Below the pieces are notes generated by a model that saw only the letters and a program-made list of their open reading frames with translations, ran no database searches and was not told where the DNA came from. 8,962 bases of DNA from Paracoccaceae bacterium (GTDB lineage Bacteria; Pseudomonadota; Alphaproteobacteria; Rhodobacterales; Rhodobacteraceae): the NCBI GenBank assembly GCA_029881635.1, contig JAOUMG010000045.1:1-8962 (forward strand), written 5' to 3'. This document shows, piece by piece, positions 1 to 6,222 of this stretch (position 1 is its first letter; every line of letters starts with the position of its first letter). Made by a program: the position numbers and the translations under genes.

Positions 1-1151
1 ATCAATGCCCCGTTGAATACCTTTTCGCCGCCCGCGAATTCGGCGCGGTCTGGGCCAAAGATATGGCCATGCACCCGGCCCCCGACCGATTTTGCCAACC
101 ACGCCTCAAAATTCTCGAACAGATCCGAAAACCCGTGAAAGATCGAATAAGGCGCACAGGTCTTGCCATTCTCGTGATCCTGAACCGGGAACCGGCTTTG
201 CATATAAAGGCCCGGGCGCCCACGCTTGCGTCGTTCAACTGCCTTGGCAAACAAACGGTCAATCTTGCTTGGGCTGGGTTCCGCCCGCGCTGCCTGCCCT
301 TCGGCCGGGGATAGGAAAACCTCAAACAGCCGGTTGGCATGTGGCCAGATCTTGCGCGCCACAAAGCAGTCCGACCGGCGCAGAAGCTGCAGGTGGTCAT
401 CATAGAATGTATGAGGCTTGCCCTGAAAGTCGAACTTGGACAGCGTCAGCGACCGGCTTTCAATATTGGTGGAATAGAGCCTTGTCAGCGTCTGAAAATA
501 GCTTTCGTCCGGGATCCACACGCGGCGGAAGTAGCGATCATATTTGGCACGATCCTTGTCTTCCAGAATGGCTGACAATGTCTGCCGGGTAAGGCACCAC
601 CACTGGGAACCCAAATGCGGAACAATTCCATTCGGCAATTTGCGCCGCAGTCGCAACCGGCGTTGCAGACGCACATAGCCGTCAAAAAGCAATCGCTGGC
701 GCCGCCAGGCAAATGGAAAACGATACACGAACCTCTCGTAGTCGAATCCGCCGACTGTCCAGCCGACATCGGCGGTGGTCACGCTTTCAATGAAATCGGT
801 GTTCTGGCGTTCGTGCAGGTAGTCGGTCAGTTCCTGGACCGGCCGCAGCGGCAGGCAGGAACCCGACGCCAGAAACACATGCCGAACCTGCTTGTGGCGC
901 GCCAGCATCTGCGTCGCAGCCACCTGAGTGGCCGCAACCAGCGACCAGGTACCCCATTCACAGGCATAGCGGCGCGAAAAGCTGACATGTTCCAGATCGG
1001 CAAGCGAATCGACGAATGCGCCATACTCTCGGCGCGGAACCCGACTATCGACATGAATTACCACCGGGCAGCCCGCTACCGACCAGAACCGGGCTACCTG
1101 TGCTGCCCTGTCCAGGGCAGTGTGGCACATCATGATGAAGCCGACTGTCAC
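1..1151 (-). CDS. Core-2/I-branching family glycosyltransferase (beta-1,6-N-acetylglucosaminyltransferase-like), 3' end cut by window edge
   Basis: The reading frame is open from a GTG at 1151 down to position 1, giving 383 codons with no stop, so the C-terminus lies outside the window. Motifs typical of the Branch family (GT14, PF02485) are present: an N-terminal VGFIMMCH, ASGSCLPL at residues 95-102 (in the place of the usual SGxDxPL), GSQWW at 181-185, and PDESYFQT at 214-221, whose Glu216 matches the catalytic Glu of the family. After about residue 240 comes a long extension I cannot place firmly; a DUF5927-like region is possible. The start is GTG because it gives the expected N-terminus, lies 10 bases after the previous gene's stop, and has a GAGG stretch 8-12 bases upstream. 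An in-frame ATG pair six codons later is the alternative. It is probably cotranslated with the GT2 gene upstream. Likely role: adding a branch sugar, perhaps GlcNAc, to a surface glycan. Family call is strong; donor and acceptor are unknown. Confidence 0.82.
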   Translation of the reverse strand, partial: MTVGFIMMCHTALDRAAQVARFWSVAGCPVVIHVDSRVPRREYGAFVDSLADLEHVSFSRRYACEWGTWSLVAATQVAATQMLARHKQVRHVFLASGSCLPLRPVQELTDYLHERQNTDFIESVTTADVGWTVGGFDYERFVYRFPFAWRRQRLLFDGYVRLQRRLRLRRKLPNGIVPHLGSQWWCLTRQTLSAILEDKDRAKYDRYFRRVWIPDESYFQTLTRLYSTNIESRSLTLSKFDFQGKPHTFYDDHLQLLRRSDCFVARKIWPHANRLFEVFLSPAEGQAARAEPSPSKIDRLFAKAVERRKRGRPGLYMQSRFPVQDHENGKTCAPYSIFHGFSDLFENFEAWLAKSVGGRVHGHIFGPDRAEFAGGEKVFNGAL

Positions 1152-1161
1152 TGAACCCGCC

Positions 1162-2172
1162 TCATGCCCAATTGCCTTTTGACATCAGCCCCAGAATTTC
1201 AAGCTGGCGCCAGTTGATGTATTTCTCTGACCACTTGCACCAAAAGTCTGGGTTATCTTTGAGCGTCTCTGCGTAAGCCATATATTCGCGGCTTTCCGCG
1301 AAATGCTGTTTTCGAACCATTTCTTCATCCACTTTGCCTTTCAGCGTGGACAGGAACTTGGCGTGCAGCAGGCAACCCGATGCCCGTTCGCCACCCCATT
1401 CGTCGTAGACAGCATTCAGCCCGCGCGGCAGCAGCATGTGGGTGGAACTGACGAAGCAGTAAGAGCGGTGCCATTTCACCAACGGTATCTTGTTAAGGGA
1501 TGGCGCTTCGCGGGGGGTATCGGCAAACATCGTACGCGCCCTTGGCCCGCCTTGAATCCATAGGTTCCCGAATGTCGGATTCTTGGAAATCACATAGTTG
1601 CCGCTATCAAAGTAGTTGGCAATCTCGAATGGATTGCGGCCTTCGCGGTAACGTTCGTTCTCAATCGATCCTTTGGGATACATATCCAGCACCATCGCTG
1701 GAAAGGAACGCAGCGAATAGGTGTCCAGCCAGTCGGTCAATGCCCGGATCGGGCGCGTATCGCAAAACGGATAGACAAAGAATTCGTCGACATCGACCGC
1801 CAGCACCCAATGCTTGTGCCCGTAGCGCATCAGCAGCCAGTTGACCCAATCAATACCGTAGCGGGAGTTCTTGTAACTGGACGATGTCGTCCAAATCGAT
1901 ACGTCTTTCTGTTCAGCCAGATATTCACGCGAACCGTCATCCGATCCGTTATCGACGAACAAAAAGTGGTTCACGCCCAGGTCACGGTAATAGCGAAGAA
2001 AATACGGCAGGCGCACACACTCGTTGCGCAGCACCGCCACCGCCAGAATAGAGTCGCGCTTGATATCCCGGGTACGATTGACGACAACCGACAGTTCCCT
2101 GCGCTTTCGAAAAGCGCGGAACCTCAGGCGTTTGCGTTTAAGCCTCAGCCGGTATCTATCCCAGACGCCCAA
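1162..2172 (-). CDS. GT2-like glycosyltransferase (Glyco_tranf_2_4 type)
   Basis: A 336-residue protein. VDNGSDDGS at residues 73-81 and the DxD-like metal and nucleotide-sugar motif DVDEFF at 127-132 identify a GT-A fold transferase of the Glyco_tranf_2_4 (PF13704) or GT92-like group. KWHR at 233-236 and LLHAKF at 268-273 are further conserved-looking patches. No signal peptide or membrane segment is evident. The first 25 residues are extremely basic, which could bind the protein to acidic membrane lipids. The start is TTG at 2172: it is the first usable start after an in-frame TGA upstream and has a good GAGAGG ribosome site 6 bases away. The gene ends 10 bases before the branching transferase, so the two form a pair. 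A 229-base gap separates it from galE, which may mean its own promoter. It likely builds capsule or exopolysaccharide; the sugar transferred cannot be read from sequence. Confidence 0.85.
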   Translation of the reverse strand: MGVWDRYRLRLKRKRLRFRAFRKRRELSVVVNRTRDIKRDSILAVAVLRNECVRLPYFLRYYRDLGVNHFLFVDNGSDDGSREYLAEQKDVSIWTTSSSYKNSRYGIDWVNWLLMRYGHKHWVLAVDVDEFFVYPFCDTRPIRALTDWLDTYSLRSFPAMVLDMYPKGSIENERYREGRNPFEIANYFDSGNYVISKNPTFGNLWIQGGPRARTMFADTPREAPSLNKIPLVKWHRSYCFVSSTHMLLPRGLNAVYDEWGGERASGCLLHAKFLSTLKGKVDEEMVRKQHFAESREYMAYAETLKDNPDFWCKWSEKYINWRQLEILGLMSKGNWA

Positions 2173-2178
2173 TCGGTA

Positions 2179-2184
2179 CCTCTC
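2179..2184 (-). promoter_or_regulatory. Ribosome binding site for the TTG-started GT2 gene
   Basis: On the minus strand GAGAGG lies 6 bases before the TTG at 2172. There is no ATG or GTG between the upstream in-frame stop and this TTG, so this site decides the start. Confidence 0.6.
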
Positions 2185-2220
2185 GACGGGAATGCCCAGC
2201 GGGTTTGTTCTGTTTTCTCA

Positions 2221-2236
2221 CGTCTTGCTTAAGACG
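2221..2236. other. Small perfect stem-loop in the galE to GT2 gap
   Basis: CGTCTT and AAGACG pair over six bases around a four-base loop (GCTT on the plus strand). No T-run follows on either strand, so it is not a good intrinsic terminator. It lies about 50 bases upstream of the GT2 start, inside the 229-base gap between galE and the GT2 gene. The rest of that gap (2173-2401) shows no convincing promoter, only a direct repeat of the 9-mer CACATCCGC (2252-2260 and 2385-2393). An operator, an mRNA structure or chance are all possible. Confidence 0.3.
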
Positions 2237-2401
2237 AGGTTGACCAAAACGCACATCCGCAACGTCGCAAACCCAGCCCCCAAATCGTTTTATTGTTTTT
2301 CTTGCGCCAGAGTACAGTTCACCCGCGACTTCGTAAACCTGATTGTCATCTGGTGGATCGCGCGTGGTTTGTCGCCTTACAGCCCACATCCGCGGGCTAG
2401 T

Positions 2402-3388
2402 TTACTTTGTGAAACCGCCATTCTGGTGCCAGCGCCACGCGTCGGCAATCATGGTGGCCATGTTTGAGTTTACAGGTTGCCAGCCAAGTTCTTTGGCCGC
2501 GCGCGCACTGCCACAAACCAGACTGACGGCATCGCCAGCACGACGGTCGCCGTAAATCAACGGCACTTCGCGATTGGTGACCTTACGGGATTGGTCAATC
2601 ACTTCGCGTACCGAAAAACCGGTGCCCGTGCCAAGACAGAACACGCGGCTTCCGTTCCCGGACTGCAACCATTTCAGCCCGCGTACATGCGCATCAACCA
2701 GATCCATCACATGAACATAATCGCGCACACAGGTGCCATCTGCGGTCGGATAGTCCGTGCCAAATACTGTCAGGGCAGGACGCCTGCCGTCGATTGCATC
2801 CAGCATTAGCGGGATCAGATGGGTTTCAGGCTGATGAAATTCACCAACTTCGCCTTCGGGGTCTGCCCCGGCCACATTGAAATAGCGAAATATGACAGAT
2901 TGCAGGCCGTGGCTGGCGCCAAAATCACCCAGCATCTGTTCAATAGCCTGTTTCGATTTACCGTAGGCGTTTATGGGCGCCTGCGGCGTATCTTCATTCA
3001 AAACCACACCATCCTGATCGCCATAAGTGGCACAGGTCGATGAAAAAACGAGGTTCAGGCACCCCGCCGCAACTGCAGCTTCAATCAGATTAAGCGACCC
3101 CAGCACATTGGCCCGCCAGTATGTTCCCGGGTCGCGCATCGCATCGCCTACAAGGCTGAGCGCGGCGAAATGCATTACGGCTGTTGGTTTCCACCGGTCG
3201 AAAACCCCGTCCAGCCGGTCTCGGTCAGCCAGGTCACCATGTTCAAAGGGACCAAACTTGACGGCGTCCTGCCATCCATTGACCAGATTGTCGAACGTGA
3301 CCGGAACGTACCCGGCAGCTTTCAGTGCCTTGCAGGCATGTGCGCCAATATATCCCGCACCACCTGTAACCAAGACATGTTGAACCAT
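2402..3388 (-). CDS. galE: UDP-glucose 4-epimerase GalE
   Basis: A 328-residue cytosolic enzyme, full length for the family, that interconverts UDP-glucose and UDP-galactose using bound NAD. It is an extended short-chain dehydrogenase. The nucleotide-binding glycine motif GGAGYIG is at residues 9-15. The catalytic serine/threonine stretch SST is at 116-118, and the catalytic Tyr142 and Lys146 (YGKSK) follow at the standard spacing. The family-typical FRYFNVAGADP is at 167-177 and RDYVHVMDL at 222-230. The ATG at 3388 lies 6 bases after the galU stop, so galU and galE are almost certainly one transcript and supply UDP-Glc and UDP-Gal to the glycosyltransferases downstream. The ribosome site is weak (GAG within the galU stop region), suggesting translational coupling. 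A 5-bp hairpin just past the stop lacks a T-run. The call is secure; closely related UDP-GlcNAc epimerase activity cannot be excluded from sequence. Confidence 0.95.
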   Translation of the reverse strand: MVQHVLVTGGAGYIGAHACKALKAAGYVPVTFDNLVNGWQDAVKFGPFEHGDLADRDRLDGVFDRWKPTAVMHFAALSLVGDAMRDPGTYWRANVLGSLNLIEAAVAAGCLNLVFSSTCATYGDQDGVVLNEDTPQAPINAYGKSKQAIEQMLGDFGASHGLQSVIFRYFNVAGADPEGEVGEFHQPETHLIPLMLDAIDGRRPALTVFGTDYPTADGTCVRDYVHVMDLVDAHVRGLKWLQSGNGSRVFCLGTGTGFSVREVIDQSRKVTNREVPLIYGDRRAGDAVSLVCGSARAAKELGWQPVNSNMATMIADAWRWHQNGGFTK

Positions 3389-3394
3389 AAGGGG

Positions 3395-4288
3395 TTACTC
3401 GGCCGCCTTCCGCGTGGCAGTCATTCCGATCAGAAACTGAATAAATTCTTCATGCAGCTCTTCCCGCGCCAGTCCGAATGCAACGGTCGCTTGAAGGAAC
3501 CCCGCCTTGGAGCCGCAGTCAAACCGCTGACCGCGGAACCGGAAACCGTAGACATTATTCGACCGGGAAATCTCTTCGGCAATCGCGTCAGTCAACTGGA
3601 CCTCGCCACCGGCGCCGGACTTAAGCCGGTTCAGATGCTGGAAGATCTTTGGCGTCAGAATGTAGCGGCCAATAACGGCCAGGTTCGACGGTGCGGTATT
3701 GGCGGCAGGCTTTTCCACCATGCCTTTAACCGACACCAGCGCACCCATGTCATCGCGAATGTCCAGAATACCGTAGGCGGAGGTTTTCTCAGACGGGACT
3801 TCCATAGCGGCTACCATGTTGCCGCCGGTTTCGGCATGAGCCTCCACCATCTGCTGCAAACACGGCTTTTCCGCTGCAATCACATCATCGGGCAAGATCA
3901 CCGCGAATGGTTCCTGACCTATCAGACGGCGGGCACACCAAACGGCATGCCCAAGGCCCAGCGCCTTATGCTGACGGATATAGGCAATGGCACCCGATTC
4001 CATATTGGTATCGCGCAGCGCCTCCAGCAGATCTTCCTTGCCTGCCTTGCGCAGCGTCGACTCAAGCTCATGTGAATGGTCAAAATAATCTTCAAGCGCG
4101 CCCTTACCGCGCGAGGTTACAAAGATGAATTCCTTGATTCCTGCAGCACGCGCTTCATCAATTGCATATTGGATCAAAGGTCGGTCAACGAGGGTCATGA
4201 TCTCTTTCGGGATCGACTTCGTCGCAGGAAGGAACCGAGTTCCAAGCCCGGCCACCGGAAAAATAGCTTTCGTAACCTTACGCTTCAT
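3395..4288 (-). CDS. galU: UTP--glucose-1-phosphate uridylyltransferase GalU
   Basis: A 297-residue cytosolic nucleotidyltransferase, full length, that makes UDP-glucose and pyrophosphate from UTP and glucose-1-phosphate. Motifs in order are the nucleotide-binding loop PVAGLGTRFLPATKSIPKE at residues 11-29, LPDD at 132-135, VEKP at 191-194, GEVQLTDAI at 228-236 and FDCGSK at 256-261, all as in bacterial GalU. The ATG at 4288 has a good ribosome site, AAGGTGG, 4 bases upstream. It is the first gene after a 220-base gap that holds a plausible sigma-70-type promoter, so galU and galE probably form their own transcription unit. The product feeds GalE directly and is the main sugar donor source for the polysaccharide genes in the window. 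The call is secure. Confidence 0.96.
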   Translation of the reverse strand: MKRKVTKAIFPVAGLGTRFLPATKSIPKEIMTLVDRPLIQYAIDEARAAGIKEFIFVTSRGKGALEDYFDHSHELESTLRKAGKEDLLEALRDTNMESGAIAYIRQHKALGLGHAVWCARRLIGQEPFAVILPDDVIAAEKPCLQQMVEAHAETGGNMVAAMEVPSEKTSAYGILDIRDDMGALVSVKGMVEKPAANTAPSNLAVIGRYILTPKIFQHLNRLKSGAGGEVQLTDAIAEEISRSNNVYGFRFRGQRFDCGSKAGFLQATVAFGLAREELHEEFIQFLIGMTATRKAAE

Positions 4289-4344
4289 GAAACCACCTTA
4301 CCGCTCTATCTGGCTGCCAAAGCCATCGCACGCCCCCGGCGACC

Positions 4345-4373
4345 ATTTAAGCTTTTCGTGAACCGTTGGACAA
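4345..4373 (-). promoter_or_regulatory. Possible sigma-70-type promoter for galU-galE
   Basis: On the minus strand TTGTCC (4373-4368) is followed after 17 bases by TTAAAT (4350-4345). Each box matches four of six consensus bases with ideal spacing, and the predicted RNA would start about 50 bases before galU. The match is by eye only, and nearby AT-rich sequence offers weaker alternatives. Confidence 0.35.
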
Positions 4374-4468
4374 GCATATGATTTTTTGACAGCAACAAGT
4401 ATGCAGAATTGGAAGGTATTATTTTCAGTTTGGCAACAATAGGTCACAAATTTACCGCATTGTAGTCA

Positions 4469-4509
4469 GGATTTCCCGCAATGCCTCGGCGAATCCTTTT
4501 TTTCTTTTT
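4469..4509 (+). terminator. Plus-strand intrinsic-terminator-like hairpin with T-tract, no plus-strand gene before it
   Basis: Read on the plus strand, GGATT (4469-4473) and CGC (4477-4479) pair with GCG (4489-4491) and AATCC (4492-4496), with a three-base bulge. Seven Ts, a C and five more Ts follow directly. This is the layout of a rho-independent terminator for rightward transcription. The T-tract ends at the stop codon of the kdsB-like gene, which runs the other way. On the minus strand the same element would be an A-tract before the hairpin, so it would not terminate kdsB transcripts. It may end an unannotated small RNA from the 4289-4468 gap or stop antisense transcription into kdsB and cysQ. 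Confidence 0.45.
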
Positions 4510-5309
4510 CAGGCAACACCCATATCGGCCATCATAGCCTCTAACTTTGGAACATCTTCGGGGTTATTCAGCTCCCAGAATTGGCGCCCGCGGGCTTCGA
4601 CCTCGACGCACAGAACCGTGTGCCCGTTTTCCAAGAACCGCAACTGTTCCAGCCCTTCCAGTTTTTCGAGAGGACCCACCGGCCAACTTGGGTAAACCGC
4701 GAGTGCGGCCGGGCGGAACGCATAGACTCCAACGTGGTGGAAAACCGGTGTCGGCGCATCGTCAGCATAGGTGCGTCCGGTATAGGGTATTACCTCTTTC
4801 GAAAAATAGAGCGCGCGGCCACCGGCACCAAAAACCGCTGTGGTACCACCTACGCGCCCGGCACGGCGGTCTTCTTGAAACCCCGTCAGTGCACGACCCT
4901 CGCAACGCAATACCGGCGTTGCAATATCTGCCCCCGGATCAGCCAGCAACCCAGCCACAAGTGCTTCGACAAACCAATGCGGTGTCAGCGGGGCGTCACC
5001 TTGCAGGTTGACCACCACATCATATTTGCTACCCAGCAAACTATGTGCCTCGGCGCAACGTTCCGTTCCGTTTTGGCAATCCTCAGAGGTCATCACAACT
5101 TCGGCGCCAAAGGCTTCTGCAGCCAACCGAATGCGGTCATCGTCGGTGGCGATGACAACCCTATCCGCTGCTTTCACGGCCATCGCCGCCTCCCAGCTAC
5201 GCTGGATCAGGCTGCGCGATGTTCCATCTGCACCGCGCAGTTCCACCAAGGGTTTGCCGGGGTAGCGCGTCGATTGGTAGCGCGCCGGTATGACGATCAA
5301 AACAGTCAC
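4509..5309 (-). CDS. kdsB: KdsB-like CMP-sugar synthetase (3-deoxy-manno-octulosonate cytidylyltransferase family, divergent)
   Basis: A 266-residue cytosolic cytidylyltransferase. Family features are the N-terminal PARYQSTRYPGKPL at residues 8-21, GTERCAEA at 81-88, VNLQGD at 100-105, ALYFS at 166-170, HHVGVYAFR at 191-199 and PLEKLEGLEQLR at 213-224, all close to KdsB, which couples CTP and Kdo to give CMP-Kdo. Two usually fixed spots differ: QGDEP is QGDAP, and the C-terminal VDTPED reads LNNPED at 247-252, which removes the Asp thought to bind a second magnesium. The last part (WELNNPEDV) is unlike housekeeping KdsB. The GTG start at 5309 shares its G with the cysQ TAG stop, so the two are translationally coupled. 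The substrate may be Kdo for capsule or another acidic sugar. I use the gene symbol for the family; the exact substrate is uncertain. Confidence 0.82.
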   Translation of the reverse strand: MTVLIVIPARYQSTRYPGKPLVELRGADGTSRSLIQRSWEAAMAVKAADRVVIATDDDRIRLAAEAFGAEVVMTSEDCQNGTERCAEAHSLLGSKYDVVVNLQGDAPLTPHWFVEALVAGLLADPGADIATPVLRCEGRALTGFQEDRRAGRVGGTTAVFGAGGRALYFSKEVIPYTGRTYADDAPTPVFHHVGVYAFRPAALAVYPSWPVGPLEKLEGLEQLRFLENGHTVLCVEVEARGRQFWELNNPEDVPKLEAMMADMGVA

Positions 5310-6103
5310 TATTTCACCAATATTACGCCTGGAGCATAGGCAATGAAAAACGAATTCTCGAATCCAGGTTTGCCATATGTGAATGCCGCGTGGTCTTCAA
5401 AACGAACCATTTCCCCACCGGCACCCCGCAAAACAGCATCACCGGCGGCTGTGTCCCATTCCATCGTACGACCCAGACGCGGATAAAGATCCGCCTCACC
5501 TGTGGCAACCAGACAGAACTTCAACGAAGAACCGGCGCTGGTCATGTCGCGCACGCCGTAGCGCGCAATATAATCATCTGTCGCCTGATCGCGGTGCGAC
5601 TTCGACGCCACCACCATCAGCCCCCGATTGTCCGGCACCGATACCGATATGGGCACCTGCTCGCCGGGGGCTTCCTTGTCAAAGCTGCCTTTTTCTTCGA
5701 CAGACCTGCCATCAGCAAGTGTATAAAAAAGCCGCCCCTTGGCGGGCGCGTAGACCACACCACGCAGGGGAACGCCGTTTTCCACATAGGCAATATTGAC
5801 AGTGAAGTCGCCGCGACGCTGCACGAATTCTTTGGTTCCGTCGAGCGGATCAACAATGAGAAAAGTCGAGGCTGTTTGCCCGTGGCTATTGGCCTGTTCT
5901 TCCGTTACCAGCGTCAATTCAGGAAATGCAGCAGACAATCCCTCGGAAATCAGGGCATCGGCTGCCTCGTCCGCTTCGGTTACCGGACTGGCATCCGATT
6001 TGGTCCGCACTTCGAAATCGGGCGAATTATAGATTTCCATGATCCGGTCGCCGGCCTCGAGTGCAAGCCGACGCATAACCGCCGTAAGATGGTCAAAATT
6101 CAA
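5309..6103 (-). CDS. cysQ: 3'(2'),5'-bisphosphate nucleotidase CysQ (inositol monophosphatase superfamily)
   Basis: A 264-residue phosphatase of the magnesium-dependent inositol monophosphatase fold. Metal-binding motifs are all present: SPVTEAD at residues 39-45, the EE pair at 68-69, DPLDGT at 85-90 and WDTAAGD at 216-222. DPLDGTKEF together with the overall length fits CysQ, which turns PAP into AMP and phosphate. The start is TTG at 6103, chosen because a strong AGGAG ribosome site lies 6 bases upstream and the protein then begins at the normal family position. It is the first gene of the minus-strand run and its TAG stop overlaps the GTG of the kdsB-like gene by one base. PAP is released by PAPS-dependent sulfotransferases and during sulfate assimilation, so placement in a sugar cluster could reflect polysaccharide sulfation, but no sulfotransferase is visible here. 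A general inositol-phosphatase role is the alternative. Confidence 0.88.
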   Translation of the reverse strand: MNFDHLTAVMRRLALEAGDRIMEIYNSPDFEVRTKSDASPVTEADEAADALISEGLSAAFPELTLVTEEQANSHGQTASTFLIVDPLDGTKEFVQRRGDFTVNIAYVENGVPLRGVVYAPAKGRLFYTLADGRSVEEKGSFDKEAPGEQVPISVSVPDNRGLMVVASKSHRDQATDDYIARYGVRDMTSAGSSLKFCLVATGEADLYPRLGRTMEWDTAAGDAVLRGAGGEMVRFEDHAAFTYGKPGFENSFFIAYAPGVILVK

Positions 6104-6109
6104 TGTATT

Positions 6110-6114
6110 CTCCT
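6110..6114 (-). promoter_or_regulatory. Ribosome binding site for the TTG-started cysQ
   Basis: AGGAG on the minus strand lies 6 bases before the TTG at 6103. No ATG or GTG is placed as well, so this site supports the unusual start. Confidence 0.65.
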
Positions 6115-6127
6115 AGATCGCGGCACG

Positions 6128-6156
6128 TTGATCAAATCACCGGTTAACCTTATGAT
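6128..6156 (+). promoter_or_regulatory. Likely sigma-70-type promoter for the ABC-2 permease
   Basis: TTGATC (6128-6133), 17 bases, then TATGAT (6151-6156): four and five of six consensus matches with ideal spacing. Transcription would start near 6163, about 60 bases before the permease ATG. Confidence 0.5.
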
Positions 6157-6177
6157 CGCACGGTAAAGGAACGGCAA
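6149..6177 (-). promoter_or_regulatory. Possible promoter for cysQ-kdsB, overlapping the divergent permease promoter
   Basis: On the minus strand TTGCCG (6177-6172), 17 bases, then CATAAG (6154-6149). Each box matches four of six consensus bases. Its -10 box shares bases with the -10 box of the plus-strand promoter, so the two directions would compete. This is weaker than the plus-strand match. Confidence 0.3.
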
Positions 6178-6222
6178 GATTTCCTTGCGACAAAGGTCGG
6201 CAGGCATCGAAAGCAGCGTAGA

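Noticed and set aside
2156..2389. 77-codon minus-strand frame in the galE-GT2 gap
   Set aside because: Low-complexity, basic translation with no family resemblance. It overlaps the GT2 start and has no clear ribosome site.
2381..2398. Terminator after galE
   Set aside because: AGCCC/GGGCT forms only five pairs around an eight-base loop and no T-run follows on the minus strand.
3170..4075. 301-codon plus-strand open frame
   Set aside because: It lies antisense across galE and galU, whose motifs are intact and certain. Its translation shows no recognisable domain.
4581..5339. 252-codon plus-strand open frame
   Set aside because: It is antisense to the kdsB-like gene and has no recognisable family.
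5390..6166. 258-codon plus-strand open frame
   Set aside because: It is antisense to cysQ, which carries all its metal motifs. It looks like a codon-bias shadow.
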